From Crossiella cryophila (GTDB lineage: Bacteria > Actinomycetota > Actinomycetes > Mycobacteriales > Pseudonocardiaceae): DNA of 64,000 nucleotides. Below are positions 1-7,947 of the stretch, in pieces. A program made the position numbers and the translations under genes. Where the stretch lies: contig NZ_JACHMH010000001.1 of NCBI RefSeq assembly GCF_014204915.1, positions 6,721,501 through 6,785,500 on the forward strand, given 5' to 3'. How positions within the stretch are numbered: position 1 is the stretch's first letter; every line of letters begins with the position of its first letter. A model generated the notes under the pieces. That model ran no database searches and was not told where the DNA came from. It was given only the letters and a program-made list of their open reading frames with translations.

Positions 1-550
1 GGTTCTCGATCGCGTTGCTCAGCACGTAGGTGACGTTCTCGGCGAGCTGGAAGCCGAGGCCGACCATCGCGCCATAGACCAGACCGTCCAGCGGGCGCTG
101 GACCTGTTCGCGGCCGATCACCACGATCGCGATCACGCCTAGTGCCTTGAGCGTCTCCTCGGTGGTGGGACCCGCGATGGCGGCGTACCAGTCCACCGCG
201 AACTGGTGGCCGCCGAGTTTGGCCACCAGCTGGCCGATCGCCCCGTTCGGGCTGCCGGCCAGCGCGGTCATCGCCACACCCCACAGGAAGGCCGCGGCGA
301 GCAGCGTGCGGGGTTCCTTCTCGAACAGGTCGATCCAGCGGATCAGCGTGTAGAGCAGGACGCCGAGCACCAGCTGCCCGGCCAGCGCGATGCCCAGTGC
401 GACCGGGGAGGCCGCGGCGAACGGCGCGAAGGTCAGGGCGAGCAGTGGCAGGCAGGTCACCACGACCAGCAGGTAGACCCACAGCATCGCGCGCCGGGGC
501 TGCCAGAACGCACGGGTCTGGAGCGTGCTGATGGCGCTATCCCCCTTCAC
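1..550 (-). CDS. PrsW-family intramembrane metalloprotease (3' end cut by window edge)
   Basis: The reverse strand reads continuously from a GTG at 550 to the left edge. The product has several hydrophobic segments, a motif LFEKEPRTLL after the third, PTTEETLKALG (the EExxK signature of PrsW/RsiW-site-1-type proteases) and DGLVYGAMVGLGFQLAENV, which matches the PrsW core. The family cleaves membrane proteins such as anti-sigma factors within or next to the membrane. The GTG start has a GAAGG ribosome binding site 8 nt upstream and overlaps the end of the preceding small gene by 14 nt, so it is probably the last gene seen of a leftward operon. The C-terminal part, which should carry the remaining metal ligands, lies outside the window. 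Family assignment is firm; the substrate is unknown. Confidence 0.85.
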   Translation of the reverse strand, partial: MKGDSAISTLQTRAFWQPRRAMLWVYLLVVVTCLPLLALTFAPFAAASPVALGIALAGQLVLGVLLYTLIRWIDLFEKEPRTLLAAAFLWGVAMTALAGSPNGAIGQLVAKLGGHQFAVDWYAAIAGPTTEETLKALGVIAIVVIGREQVQRPLDGLVYGAMVGLGFQLAENVTYVLSNAIEN

Positions 551-869
551 GGCCGGGGCCTTCGAGGACGTCAGGACGTGCGGCCTGCTCGATGGGCACC
601 GGGCGATCACCCGTGATCACGAACGCGCCGCCGGCGACGTTCACCTGCGCCACGATCGTCTTGACCGCGAGCCGGCTGGTGGCCATGTGCACGCGGCGCC
701 AGGCATGGGAGCACGTCGGGCAGGTCGCCCCACCGGACGGCTGCGATGCGCCGGGCTGTCCACGCCGGTCACCCGAGGATCCGGCCTCCACATCGCGATC
801 CCTGAGGAGCAAGGTCAGCGTGCCCGCACCGCGCCAACAGTGGCGTGCGGCTGGCCGGGTGGGTCTCAT
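537..869 (-). CDS. hypothetical small protein with CPTC motif
   Basis: 110 residues. Its ATG overlaps the stop of the upstream gene (ATGA-type overlap) and its stop overlaps the GTG of the PrsW gene, so translational coupling is likely. The N-terminal half is Arg/Gly-rich. The C-terminal half contains CPTCSHAWRRVHM, which could be part of a zinc site, then a region that looks like short beta strands (KTIVAQVNVAGGAFVITG). I do not recognise a family. Its reality rests mainly on the tight operon spacing. Confidence 0.55.
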   Translation of the reverse strand: MRPTRPAARHCWRGAGTLTLLLRDRDVEAGSSGDRRGQPGASQPSGGATCPTCSHAWRRVHMATSRLAVKTIVAQVNVAGGAFVITGDRPVPIEQAARPDVLEGPGREGG

Positions 870-1405
870 CCGCTCACCTCCACCAGGTCGAGCAGGGTGC
901 CGATGCCGGGTTCGGTGTCCGGTGGTCCGACCAGGTTGAGGATCACCGCGGTGGTGGCGCGGCTGAGCAGCCAGACCGTGCCGTGGCGGTCGCGGTTGTG
1001 GAAGGTGGCCTGGTGGCCGGTGAGTCCGGTGTCGGTGCGCACGTCGCCGGTGAGCTGCCAGCGCAGTGCGGGTTCGGTGACGCCCAGGCCGCGCAGGTAC
1101 CGCTCCAGCGCGATCCGGCCGTTCCGCACGCCTGACTTCACCTCGACGCTGAGCCGGTCGGTGGCGCGGGTGAGGGTGAAGCCGGTGGGGTTGGTGCCTG
1201 GGGTTGGGGTCCAGCCCACCAGTGGGGTCAGGTCCAGGCGGACCCGGGCCTCCCCCGTGTCGATCACCCTGGTGTCGCCGGACCGCACCGGCGGGGTCCG
1301 GTCCGGGACGGCGGCGTTGACCAGGTCCGGTCCTATGGTCATGGCCAGCACTCCGAGCAGCACCAGCAGGGCGCCGCCGAGGCCGACCCGGTTGCGTCGG
1401 CTCAC
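866..1405 (-). CDS. hypothetical membrane-anchored protein
   Basis: 179 residues beginning at a GTG that overlaps the stop of the upstream hydrolase (GTGA). Residues 8-30 form one hydrophobic segment (signal anchor); the remainder is a soluble domain predicted to lie outside the cell. It has features of small actinobacterial beta-rich domains, with repeated T/V/R-rich strands and no cysteines. No catalytic motif is visible. It sits between a secreted hydrolase and a PrsW-like protease in one operon, so a cell-envelope role is a reasonable inference. Confidence 0.65.
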   Translation of the reverse strand: MSRRNRVGLGGALLVLLGVLAMTIGPDLVNAAVPDRTPPVRSGDTRVIDTGEARVRLDLTPLVGWTPTPGTNPTGFTLTRATDRLSVEVKSGVRNGRIALERYLRGLGVTEPALRWQLTGDVRTDTGLTGHQATFHNRDRHGTVWLLSRATTAVILNLVGPPDTEPGIGTLLDLVEVSG

Positions 1406-3003
1406 CGCTGTCCCCGGACCAGGTCGCGGGCCACGATCTCCCTGGCGGCCGTGACCAGATCAGCGGTTGCCGGATTGTCCACAGTGGACTTGGCGCGGGC
1501 GGAGTCGGCCGGGATGTCCTTGGGTTTGTCCACGCCAGGGCAGTCCACCCGCGGTGCGGGCAGCGCGCCGTCGAGCAGGTAGGCGTTGACCAGGCGGTCC
1601 ACGCAGGTGTTGTTCTGGATGCCGTAGTGCGCGTGGTTGCCGTCGTCGCGCACGTTGATCAGGCGGGCCTTCTGGTGGCGGGCCATGGCCACACCGTTGG
1701 CGTGCGCGGTCTGGGTGTCGCCCTCGGACTGGACCACCAGCCCGGTCGGGTAGGCCCGCGGGCGGATCCGGGTCATCCGGTCCCTGGGCAGGTAGAAGGT
1801 GCAGTTCTTCGGGGCCATGAAGTTGACCGCGTCGGCGTAGGGGAAGGTGTCGCGAACCTGCCGCATGTCCGCGAGGTAGCCGTTGACCGCCTGCGGCCAG
1901 TACCAGTCGCAGACCACCGAGTTGTAGGTCCCCTCGGTGACCTGCTGCCGCGCCGCGTGCAGGATCGCCCCGGCGGCGGCGAGATCACCACCCGCGGCCC
2001 GACCGGCGCCGCCCTCGGCCTGGGTGAGCAGCTCGCGCACGGCCAAGGCCAGGTCGGCCCACATCCGGCGGTACCGGGTGGTGTTGCCGATGGTGCGGTC
2101 GAAGGCGCTGACGTTGGTGAGCAAGCCGAGCGGGCGCTTCTGGACCTCGGCGGCGATCCGGTCCACCGCGGCGCGCACCGCCGCGGGCTTGTCGCCCAGT
2201 TTGAAGGTGCCGTTGCGGGCAGCGGTCCACTCGGTCCAGTTCCGCAGGTTGTCCTTGAACGCGCCCAGGGTGTCGTAGTCCTGCTGGTGCCAGGTCTTGC
2301 GCGGGTCCAGCGCCGAATCGAGCACGCTGCGGTCCAGCCGGTCCGGGAACATCGTGCCGTACATGGCGCCCAGGAAGGTGCCGTAGGAGTAGCCGACGTA
2401 GTTGATCTTCTCCTCGCGCAGCGCCGCGCGGATGAGGTCCAGATCCCGGGCGGTGTTCATGCTGGTGACGTGCTGCCGGAACGCACCGCCCGCCGCACCG
2501 CAGCCCGTTTCGGTGTCCCTGGCCAGCTGGGTCCACAGCGGCAGTTCGGCCTCCGGCGGCCGCGTGGTCAGCTCGGGCGTCGGCGGATAGAAGCAGGACA
2601 GCCGGGTCGACTGGCCCACCCCGCGCGGGTCCATCCCGATCAGGTCGTAGACCCGCGCGATCGGCTGCTCGGCCAGCTTCGCGGCCAGGAACAGGCCCTC
2701 ACCGCCAGGGCCGCCGGGGTTGGTCAGCAACACACCGCGCCGGCGGGCCGGCTCGGCGGCCTTCTTCCGGCTGATCGCGACCTCGATACGCCTGCCTCCT
2801 GGATCGCGGTAGTCCAGGGGGACCTCGACCTTGGCGCAGTCGACGCCCGCGGCGGCCAGGTCCGGGTCGGCGCAGGCGGACCAGGTGAGCTGCTGGGAGC
2901 GGTAGCCGGACAGCTCGTCGGTGGGTGCGGCGACCGCAGGCGCGGAGGTGGTCAGGGTCAGCAGGACCGCGCCGAGTACTGCTGTCGTCTTCCGTGCGCC
3001 CAT
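1402..3003 (-). CDS. secreted alpha/beta hydrolase, TAP/SlpD-type tripeptidyl aminopeptidase family
   Basis: 533 residues with a signal peptide (MGARKTTAVLGAVLLTL...APAVAA). The oxyanion region is LLTNPGGPGGEG, the nucleophile elbow is GYSYGTFLG with the catalytic serine, and the C-terminal TAP-like domain carries the expected late Asp and His (QSEGDTQTAH; DDGNHAHYG). DPRGVGQS is typical for this family. These enzymes release N-terminal tripeptides or hydrolyse esters outside the cell. It is the first gene of a four-gene leftward operon with overlapping stops and starts. Exact substrate cannot be told from sequence. Confidence 0.85.
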   Translation of the reverse strand: MGARKTTAVLGAVLLTLTTSAPAVAAPTDELSGYRSQQLTWSACADPDLAAAGVDCAKVEVPLDYRDPGGRRIEVAISRKKAAEPARRRGVLLTNPGGPGGEGLFLAAKLAEQPIARVYDLIGMDPRGVGQSTRLSCFYPPTPELTTRPPEAELPLWTQLARDTETGCGAAGGAFRQHVTSMNTARDLDLIRAALREEKINYVGYSYGTFLGAMYGTMFPDRLDRSVLDSALDPRKTWHQQDYDTLGAFKDNLRNWTEWTAARNGTFKLGDKPAAVRAAVDRIAAEVQKRPLGLLTNVSAFDRTIGNTTRYRRMWADLALAVRELLTQAEGGAGRAAGGDLAAAGAILHAARQQVTEGTYNSVVCDWYWPQAVNGYLADMRQVRDTFPYADAVNFMAPKNCTFYLPRDRMTRIRPRAYPTGLVVQSEGDTQTAHANGVAMARHQKARLINVRDDGNHAHYGIQNNTCVDRLVNAYLLDGALPAPRVDCPGVDKPKDIPADSARAKSTVDNPATADLVTAAREIVARDLVRGQR

Positions 3004-3484
3004 GGCGGTGGGTTCCTCATCAGTGTCGGGGTGATATCGCTACGGGAGAACCCGGCGAACCGGTCGGCATCGGGGGCCGCCGGTCCACAGTGGAGCATGG
3101 CCCATCTGACAGCAAGCCTAGGTGCGCGAGAGGGCCGAACAATCACACTGGCGGGTATTGATGGGTCATACTTTCTGGTATTGGACCGGGGTGTCGAGTA
3201 GGAGGAAAGTAGTATGCCTGGCAGACCTGTCCGGCATACCTGTTCAGTTCGCGATGTGAAACGTCTGCGCAGTACAGCGCACGTGCACGACCGTGGTACG
3301 GTCGAGGCGCTGGCGACCTGACGTGACATCCGAGCGGGCCGGACGGAACCTTGGGACTATATTTCCGGAACCATGCCAGCCACATTATCCCCGACCGGCG
3401 GCAATTGCCGGACGATAAACATGAAGGAGCGCTTACTGGAATTGCACACACTCGCTCACCGCGATTCCTGATTCGGCGGGTCTC
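3004..3484. other. intergenic region between divergent hydrolase and response regulator
   Basis: About 480 bp, less GC-rich than its surroundings and expected to hold both divergent promoters. It has a 7-bp inverted repeat GTATGCC (3213-3219) / GGCATAC (3233-3239) immediately after a strong GGAGGA ribosome-binding-like sequence at 3201. That sequence precedes a 35-codon open frame (ATG 3214 to stop 3321) which has no recognisable product and is not called as a gene. I see no RNA gene here. Confidence 0.5.
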
Positions 3485-4912
3485 GTGATCACCGTGGGCA
3501 TCGTCGACGAAACCCTGGCCCGGTACGGCATCCGCGGGATCCTGGAAAGCGCGCCGGATCTGCGGGTGGTGGGCGAGGCCGGGGACGGCGCGACCGCGGT
3601 GCGGCTGGCCAGGCAACAGCGACCGCAGGTGCTGCTGACGGATCTGCGGATGCCCGGTGAGGACGGGTTGTCCGCGATCGAGGCGGTCCGGGAGCAGGTG
3701 CCGGAGACCGCGGTGGTGGCGTTGATCGCGCTCGAGCAGGCCGATCATGGGCACCGGGCGGTGGGCTGGGGCGCGGGCGGGTTTGTGGACCGGGCTGCGG
3801 GCACAGGCGAGTTCGCGAGCCGGGCTAGCGGCACCGGCACCGACATGGGCACGGGCATGGGCACGGGCACGGGCACGGGCACGGGCGAGTTTGGGCATCG
3901 GGTTGCGGGCGCGGGCGGATCCGGACACCACGCGAGGTGCGCTGGGGCGGGCGGATTCGCGAACCTGGCCGCGGGTGCGGGCGAGTTCGGGCGGCCTGTC
4001 TCGGGCACCGGCGTGGACGAGGCCGGGTGCCCGAGTGCGGGCACTGGCGCGAGTGAGTTCAGGTGCCAGACTGCGGGCGCTGGTGTAAGCGAGGCCGGGT
4101 ACCAGGGCGTGGGTGTGGGCGGGGTAGCACGGCAGGGTGCTTGTGGTGGCAAGGCCGGGTTTGGGCATCAGGCTGCGGCTGCGGGCGCCGGGGGATCCGG
4201 GTACTGGGGCGCGGGCGAGTTCGAGCGGCCTGCCTTGAGCACCGGTCTGGGCGAGACCGGGTGCCGGGTTGCGGGCGCGGATGTGGGTGAGTCCGGGCAT
4301 CGGGTCGCGTGTGCTGGCGGGTCCGAACAACAATCGGGGTGCGCTGGTGGATCCGGACATCAAGTGGCGTGCGCACGTGGGGTCGGGCACGAGGTGGCGT
4401 GCACACGCGGGGTCGGACACCAGGCGGCGTGCACTTGCGGGGTCGGACACCGCGCGGCAGGTGAGGCTGGGCGCTGGGGTGTGGGTGGGTTGGCGGGGCG
4501 GGGTGGTTGTGGGGACACGGCTGAGTTTGTGTATCGGGCTGTGCGGGCTGGTGTGGCTGGGTTTGTGGTCAAGGATGGTGGGCCTGGGGAGTTGCTCTAT
4601 GCGGTGCGGGTGGTGGCTGACGGGGAGGCGATCTTGTCGCCGCGGCTGACCCGGTTGGTGTTGGCGCAGTTCAGCAGGGTTGATCCGGGGCGGTTTGCGC
4701 AGGCCTATCGGTTGTTGGGGCAGTTGAGTGCTCGGGAACGTGAAGTGCTCGCGTTGGTGGCTCGGGGGGCGTCGAATGTGGCTATTGGGGTGGCGTTGCG
4801 GGTTAGTGAGAGCACGATCAAGAGCCATCTCAGTCGGGTGATGGCCAAGATCGGGTGTGCTAATCGGGTGCAGGCGGCGATGATCGCTCGGGATGGGGGG
4901 CTGGTGTCCTGA
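3485..4912 (+). CDS. NarL/LuxR response regulator with large repeat insertion in receiver domain
   Basis: 475 residues against about 215 for the family. Residues 1-85 are the first half of a receiver domain: acidic pair D8/E9, phospho-acceptor D53 in LLTDLRMPGEDG, beta-4 AVVALIAL. Residues about 343-475 give the second half (EFVYRAVRAGVAGFVVKDGGP, with the conserved Lys) and a LuxR HTH (LSAREREVLALVARG ... SESTIKSHLSRVMAKIG). Between them, residues 86-342 are low-complexity Gly/Ala/Cys/His repeats. Removing the insertion leaves a normal 218-residue NarL protein. The usual Thr/Ser after beta-4 is Ala. No sensor kinase gene lies nearby. Codon use near the 3' end is richer in TTG/GTT than at the 5' end. 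Whether the protein still responds to phosphorylation is unknown. Confidence 0.85.
   Translation: MITVGIVDETLARYGIRGILESAPDLRVVGEAGDGATAVRLARQQRPQVLLTDLRMPGEDGLSAIEAVREQVPETAVVALIALEQADHGHRAVGWGAGGFVDRAAGTGEFASRASGTGTDMGTGMGTGTGTGTGEFGHRVAGAGGSGHHARCAGAGGFANLAAGAGEFGRPVSGTGVDEAGCPSAGTGASEFRCQTAGAGVSEAGYQGVGVGGVARQGACGGKAGFGHQAAAAGAGGSGYWGAGEFERPALSTGLGETGCRVAGADVGESGHRVACAGGSEQQSGCAGGSGHQVACARGVGHEVACTRGVGHQAACTCGVGHRAAGEAGRWGVGGLAGRGGCGDTAEFVYRAVRAGVAGFVVKDGGPGELLYAVRVVADGEAILSPRLTRLVLAQFSRVDPGRFAQAYRLLGQLSAREREVLALVARGASNVAIGVALRVSESTIKSHLSRVMAKIGCANRVQAAMIARDGGLVS
3740..4510 (+). repeat. coding tandem-repeat insertion inside response-regulator gene
   Basis: In-frame degenerate repeats encoding GAG-(S/E/F)-GH-type units. 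The cleanest part is three consecutive 30-bp units at 4355-4384, 4385-4414 and 4415-4444 encoding GHQVACARGV, GHEVACTRGV and GHQAACTCGV. A hexanucleotide (GGGCAC/GGGCAT) run lies at about 3845-3886. The opposite strand is also open through this block. All units are multiples of three in length, so the host reading frame is preserved. Confidence 0.85.
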
Positions 4913-5023
4913 GGGGGGTGGACTTTTTGGGGAGGGGGTACCCGACCTCTGTTGGATGTTGCTTGCGCATGGAGGGTGGTGCGCTGGGGCACGTACCGGA
5001 ATTTCTGTGGAAGGAATCCGATC

Positions 5024-5815
5024 GTGCGAGAAACCCTGCGAAAGTTTGCCCGTTGCGCCGCAGTTGTGGCCACTGCTGCGGTGTGTGTGATTCCCATGGG
5101 CGGTCTGGCCAACGCCGCCCCCGCCGGTGACGTCGATCCCCTGATCGTCGGCGGCACCACGACCACCACCGAGGCCCATCCCTGGACGGTCGCGGTGTTC
5201 CACAGCAACCGCGAGCACTGCGGTGGCACCCTGATCGCGCCCAACAAGGTGCTTACCGCGGCGCACTGCACCGATGGTGATCCGGCCTCGCGGTTCTCCG
5301 TGGTCGCCGGGCGCACCGACATGCGCACCACCAAGGGGGTGGTGGCCAGGGTGACCAAGTACTGGCAGCACCCTGGTTTCCGGTCGGTGGAACAGGGTGA
5401 CGACGTCGCGGTGCTGACTCTGGACCGCAACCTGGAGCACAAGACCCTGCCGCTGGTGACCTCGGCGGACACCGGGCTGTACCGGGCCGGCACCGTCACC
5501 ACCACGCTGGGCTGGGGCGATATCCGGCCTGGCGGGCCGTCCTCGCCGGTGTTGCGGAAGGTGGACGTGCCGCTGACCAGCGATGCCAACTGCAAGGCCG
5601 CCTACAGCGAGTACAACGCCACCTCGATGGTCTGCGCCGGTCTGCCCGAGGGCGGCAAGGACTCCTGTCAGGGTGACTCCGGCGGTCCGCTGGTCACCGC
5701 GGGCAAGCTGGTCGGCGTGGTGTCCTGGGGCGAGGGTTGTGCCCAGGCCGGGAAGCCCGGTGTGTACGCGCGGGTGATCAGTTACCTGGATCTGATCAAG
5801 CAGCAGCTCAGGTGA
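5024..5815 (+). CDS. secreted trypsin-like serine protease (S1 family)
   Basis: 263 residues from GTG 5024, chosen because GGAAGGA lies 8 nt upstream and the product then starts with a clean signal peptide (VRETLRKFARCAAVVATAAV...ANAA). A short propeptide ends at DPLIVGGT, the classic activation site. The triad is visible: H in TAAHC, D in GDDVAVLTL, S in CQGDSGGP. The Asp six residues before the catalytic Ser (KDSCQGDSGG) predicts trypsin-like Lys/Arg specificity. Paired cysteines fit extracellular disulfides. A hairpin at 5821-5851 follows the stop. Confidence 0.93.
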   Translation: MRETLRKFARCAAVVATAAVCVIPMGGLANAAPAGDVDPLIVGGTTTTTEAHPWTVAVFHSNREHCGGTLIAPNKVLTAAHCTDGDPASRFSVVAGRTDMRTTKGVVARVTKYWQHPGFRSVEQGDDVAVLTLDRNLEHKTLPLVTSADTGLYRAGTVTTTLGWGDIRPGGPSSPVLRKVDVPLTSDANCKAAYSEYNATSMVCAGLPEGGKDSCQGDSGGPLVTAGKLVGVVSWGEGCAQAGKPGVYARVISYLDLIKQQLR

Positions 5816-6431
5816 GTTCTCCGGTGCGCGGTCGTGCTGGCCGCGCACCGGCGCCCTGGCGGGAGTGGGGACTGGGGCGGGGGCTGGGGTGGTTGGCGCG
5901 AAGGTTGATCGCGGCCAGTGACACGGTTTGCTCGATGCGGCGTTGTCTGGTGTCCGGGCGTTTGGCGCTGGCTATCCAGTCCAGGATGAGGCGTTTCGAG
6001 GAGGGTGGGAACTGGTCGAAGTGGTTGCGGGCCAGGGGGTTGCGGTCGAGTTGGGTGTGTAGGTCCGCGGGTGGGGTGGTCGGGGGTTGCCAGGTTCCGG
6101 TGGACTTGGCCAGGTCGATCATGGCTTGGCCGGGTGGGGTCATCAGGCCGCGTTCGATCATGGTGGCGGCGCGGTCCCGGTTGAGCCTGCTCCAGGTGCT
6201 GCGGGGTTTGCGTGGGGTGAAGCGCAGGCGGGAGCTGGTGGGGTCGTGTTTGCGGTGGTGGCTGTCGATCCAGCCGAAACAGAGGGCCTGTTCGATGGCC
6301 TCGTGGTAGCGCGGGCTGGGGGTGGGGCTGTCCTTGTGCTGGATGATCAGCCAGATCTCGGACTCGGACTGGCTGTGGGCGGTCAGCCAGGTTCGCCAGT
6401 CCTCGGTGGTTGGCGCGGTGAAAGTGTTCAT
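5808..6431 (-). CDS. YdeI/OmpD-associated family protein
   Basis: 207 residues. The N-terminal region (DWRTWLTAHSQSESEIWLIIQHKDS...YHEAIEQALCFGWIDS) and RFTPRKPRSTWSRLNRDR match the YdeI family. The C-terminal part carries the LILDWIASAKRPDTRQRRIEQTVSLAA helix pair typical of bacteriocin-protection/YdeI proteins. Cytoplasmic; molecular function is not established for the family. The last 30 residues are Pro/Arg-rich and probably disordered, and the stop overlaps the end of the protease gene by 8 bp. It is 1 bp from the upstream VOC gene and likely co-transcribed with it. Confidence 0.85.
   Translation of the reverse strand: MNTFTAPTTEDWRTWLTAHSQSESEIWLIIQHKDSPTPSPRYHEAIEQALCFGWIDSHHRKHDPTSSRLRFTPRKPRSTWSRLNRDRAATMIERGLMTPPGQAMIDLAKSTGTWQPPTTPPADLHTQLDRNPLARNHFDQFPPSSKRLILDWIASAKRPDTRQRRIEQTVSLAAINLRANHPSPRPSPHSRQGAGARPARPRTGELT
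5821..5851 (+). terminator. hairpin after trypsin gene
   Basis: CCGGTGCGCGG (5821-5831) pairs perfectly with CCGCGCACCGG (5841-5851) across a 9-nt loop, directly after the protease stop. It lies inside the last codons of the convergent YdeI-like gene. There is no U-tract, as is common in high-GC actinobacteria. Confidence 0.6.
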
Positions 6432-6432
6432 C

Positions 6433-6846
6433 TCACTCCCCCGCCTGGCCGGCGAGCACGTTGAGGTAGTGCTGGTTGAACATGATGCCCAGGATGTTGC
6501 CGAAGGGGTCGATCACCGAGGCGGTGACGAAGCCGGGGCCGTGTTCGGTCGGACCCTGCTGCGCGGTGCCGCCCAGGTCGAGCAGGCGCTGGTAGGCGGA
6601 CTCGATGTCGTCGACGGCCCAGTAGGTCAGGGTGCCGCCGGTGGCGCCGGCGCCGGGCGGAGCGAAGCGGCGGTCCAGGATGCCGAGTTCGTGCTGGTAG
6701 TCGCCGATGCGGAACTCGATGTAGGCGGGTTTGCCGTCGAGCCGGCGTTCGAAGTAGGGCTGGACGCCGAGGAGTTCGGTGTACCAGGCGACGGCGGCCG
6801 TGACGTCCTCGGCGAAGAAGTTGTGGGTGGTGAGACCTCGCAGCAT
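6433..6846 (-). CDS. VOC-family (glyoxalase/bleomycin-resistance-like) protein
   Basis: 137 residues with the paired beta-alpha-beta-beta-beta organisation of vicinal-oxygen-chelate proteins: LTTHNFFAEDVTAAVAWYTELLGVQPYF in the first half and FVTASVIDPFGNILGIMFNQHYL in the second. These are small metal-dependent enzymes or binding proteins acting on small molecules. It is transcribed divergently from a WYL-domain regulator across an 88-bp gap holding a perfect palindrome, so it is very probably the regulator's target. The YdeI-like gene follows directly. Confidence 0.88.
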   Translation of the reverse strand: MLRGLTTHNFFAEDVTAAVAWYTELLGVQPYFERRLDGKPAYIEFRIGDYQHELGILDRRFAPPGAGATGGTLTYWAVDDIESAYQRLLDLGGTAQQGPTEHGPGFVTASVIDPFGNILGIMFNQHYLNVLAGQAGE

Positions 6847-6890
6847 CGGGGTTCCTCTCGCTTGGGCTGACGGGAACCATGTTGCGGCTT

Positions 6891-6915
6891 AAAGTGCTCA
6901 TCAACTGAGCACTTT
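6891..6915. promoter_or_regulatory. perfect palindromic operator between VOC and WYL-regulator genes
   Basis: AAAGTGCTCA-N5-TGAGCACTTT, 10-bp perfect arms in the only gap between the two divergent genes. It is AT-richer than its surroundings and lies 20 bp before the WYL regulator ATG. Best read as the binding site of that regulator, controlling itself and the VOC/YdeI pair. Confidence 0.8.
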
Positions 6916-6934
6916 TCCGGAGAAGCTGAAACAC

Positions 6935-7876
6935 ATGCGCGCTGACCGACTTGTGGCCACCCTGCTGCTGATGCAGGCCCGGGGCCGGGTGACCGCGGCC
7001 GAGCTGGCCGCGGAGCTGGAGGTGTCGGTGGCCACCGCCCGCCGGGACCTGGAATCGCTGTCCACGGCGGGCATCCCGGTGTACCCGCAACCCGGCCGCG
7101 GTGGTGGCTGGTCGCTGGTCGGCGGGGCCAGGACCGATCTCAGCGGGCTCTCCTCGGCCGAGGCGCAGGCATTGTTCCTGCTGGTCGGACCAGCCGCGGC
7201 GGTCTCCGGGGAGGCGAAGGCGGCGTTGCGGAAGCTGGTGCGGGCGTTGCCGAGCACCTTCCGTGCGGACGCCGAGGCGGCGGCCGACGCCACGATGATC
7301 GACTCGACCCGCTGGGGTGAGCGGGACCGGCAGCGGCCGGCGATGGTGGAGCTGTTGCAGTCCGCGGTGGTGCGCCGTCGCAAGGTGCGGTTGAACTACA
7401 CCAGCGGCGCGCGGGAACGTTCCGAACGCCTGGTCGAGCCGTGGGGGCTGGTCGACAAGGACGACATCTGGTACCTGCTCGCGGGCACGGACAAGGGGCA
7501 GCGGACCTTCCGGGTGGAGCGGATCGTCGAGGCCGTGGTCACCGAGGAACCCGCCGACCGGCCGGATGACTTCGCGCTGGCCGCCGCCTGGGACAAGGTG
7601 GTGGGTGAGGTGGAGCAGAAGCGGTCCCGGACCTGGGCGACGGTGGTGATCGAGTCGCGGTTCGTTTCGGTGCTGCGCAACCAGTTCGGGCGGCATTGCG
7701 AGGTCGACGAGGAGCGCGACGGGCGGTCGCGGGTGCGGCTGGGCGCGCCGACGGCGCTGGATCTGGCGCGCAACCTGGCGGGCTGGGGCACCATGATCGA
7801 AGTGCTGGAACCCGTTGCGGTGCAGGCGGAACTGGCCCGGATCGGCGCCGAGCTGGCCGGGCGGTACGCCACCTGA
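6935..7876 (+). CDS. HTH/WYL-domain transcriptional regulator
   Basis: 313 residues. N-terminal winged helix (RLVATLLLMQARGRVTAAELAAELEVSVATARRDLESLSTAGIPVY) followed by a WYL domain (RKVRLNYTSGARERSERLVEPWGLVDKDDIWYLLAG) and a C-terminal WCX region. These YafY/DeoR-like proteins sense ligands through the WYL domain and usually repress an adjacent divergent gene, here the VOC protein. A 36-bp tandem repeat begins right after its stop. Confidence 0.9.
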   Translation: MRADRLVATLLLMQARGRVTAAELAAELEVSVATARRDLESLSTAGIPVYPQPGRGGGWSLVGGARTDLSGLSSAEAQALFLLVGPAAAVSGEAKAALRKLVRALPSTFRADAEAAADATMIDSTRWGERDRQRPAMVELLQSAVVRRRKVRLNYTSGARERSERLVEPWGLVDKDDIWYLLAGTDKGQRTFRVERIVEAVVTEEPADRPDDFALAAAWDKVVGEVEQKRSRTWATVVIESRFVSVLRNQFGRHCEVDEERDGRSRVRLGAPTALDLARNLAGWGTMIEVLEPVAVQAELARIGAELAGRYAT

Positions 7877-7879
7877 GAA

Positions 7880-7947
7880 CTACCTGGTGGGCGCGGGCGC
7901 GGTGCTACCGACGACCTACTTGGTGGGTGCGGGCGCGGTGCTACCGA
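7880..7947. repeat. 36-bp tandem duplication covering the 3' end of the vWA-like gene
   Basis: Positions 7880-7911 and 7916-7947 are near-identical 32-bp copies with a 36-bp period (two mismatches). The right copy holds the last codons and stop (TAG) of the leftward vWA-like gene. The left copy repeats that end just downstream of the stop. Confidence 0.8.

Noticed and set aside
3214..3321. 35-codon open frame with a strong ribosome-binding-like sequence
   Set aside because: No recognisable product or conservation evidence; left as part of the intergenic description.
3845..3886. Hexanucleotide microsatellite as phase-variation switch
   Set aside because: Units are multiples of three, so changes in number would not shift the reading frame.
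3143..5848. 901-residue open frame on the minus strand opposite the response regulator and trypsin
   Set aside because: Its product is Pro/Arg/His-rich low complexity that mirrors the plus-strand repeats; both plus genes have motifs and ribosome-binding sites.
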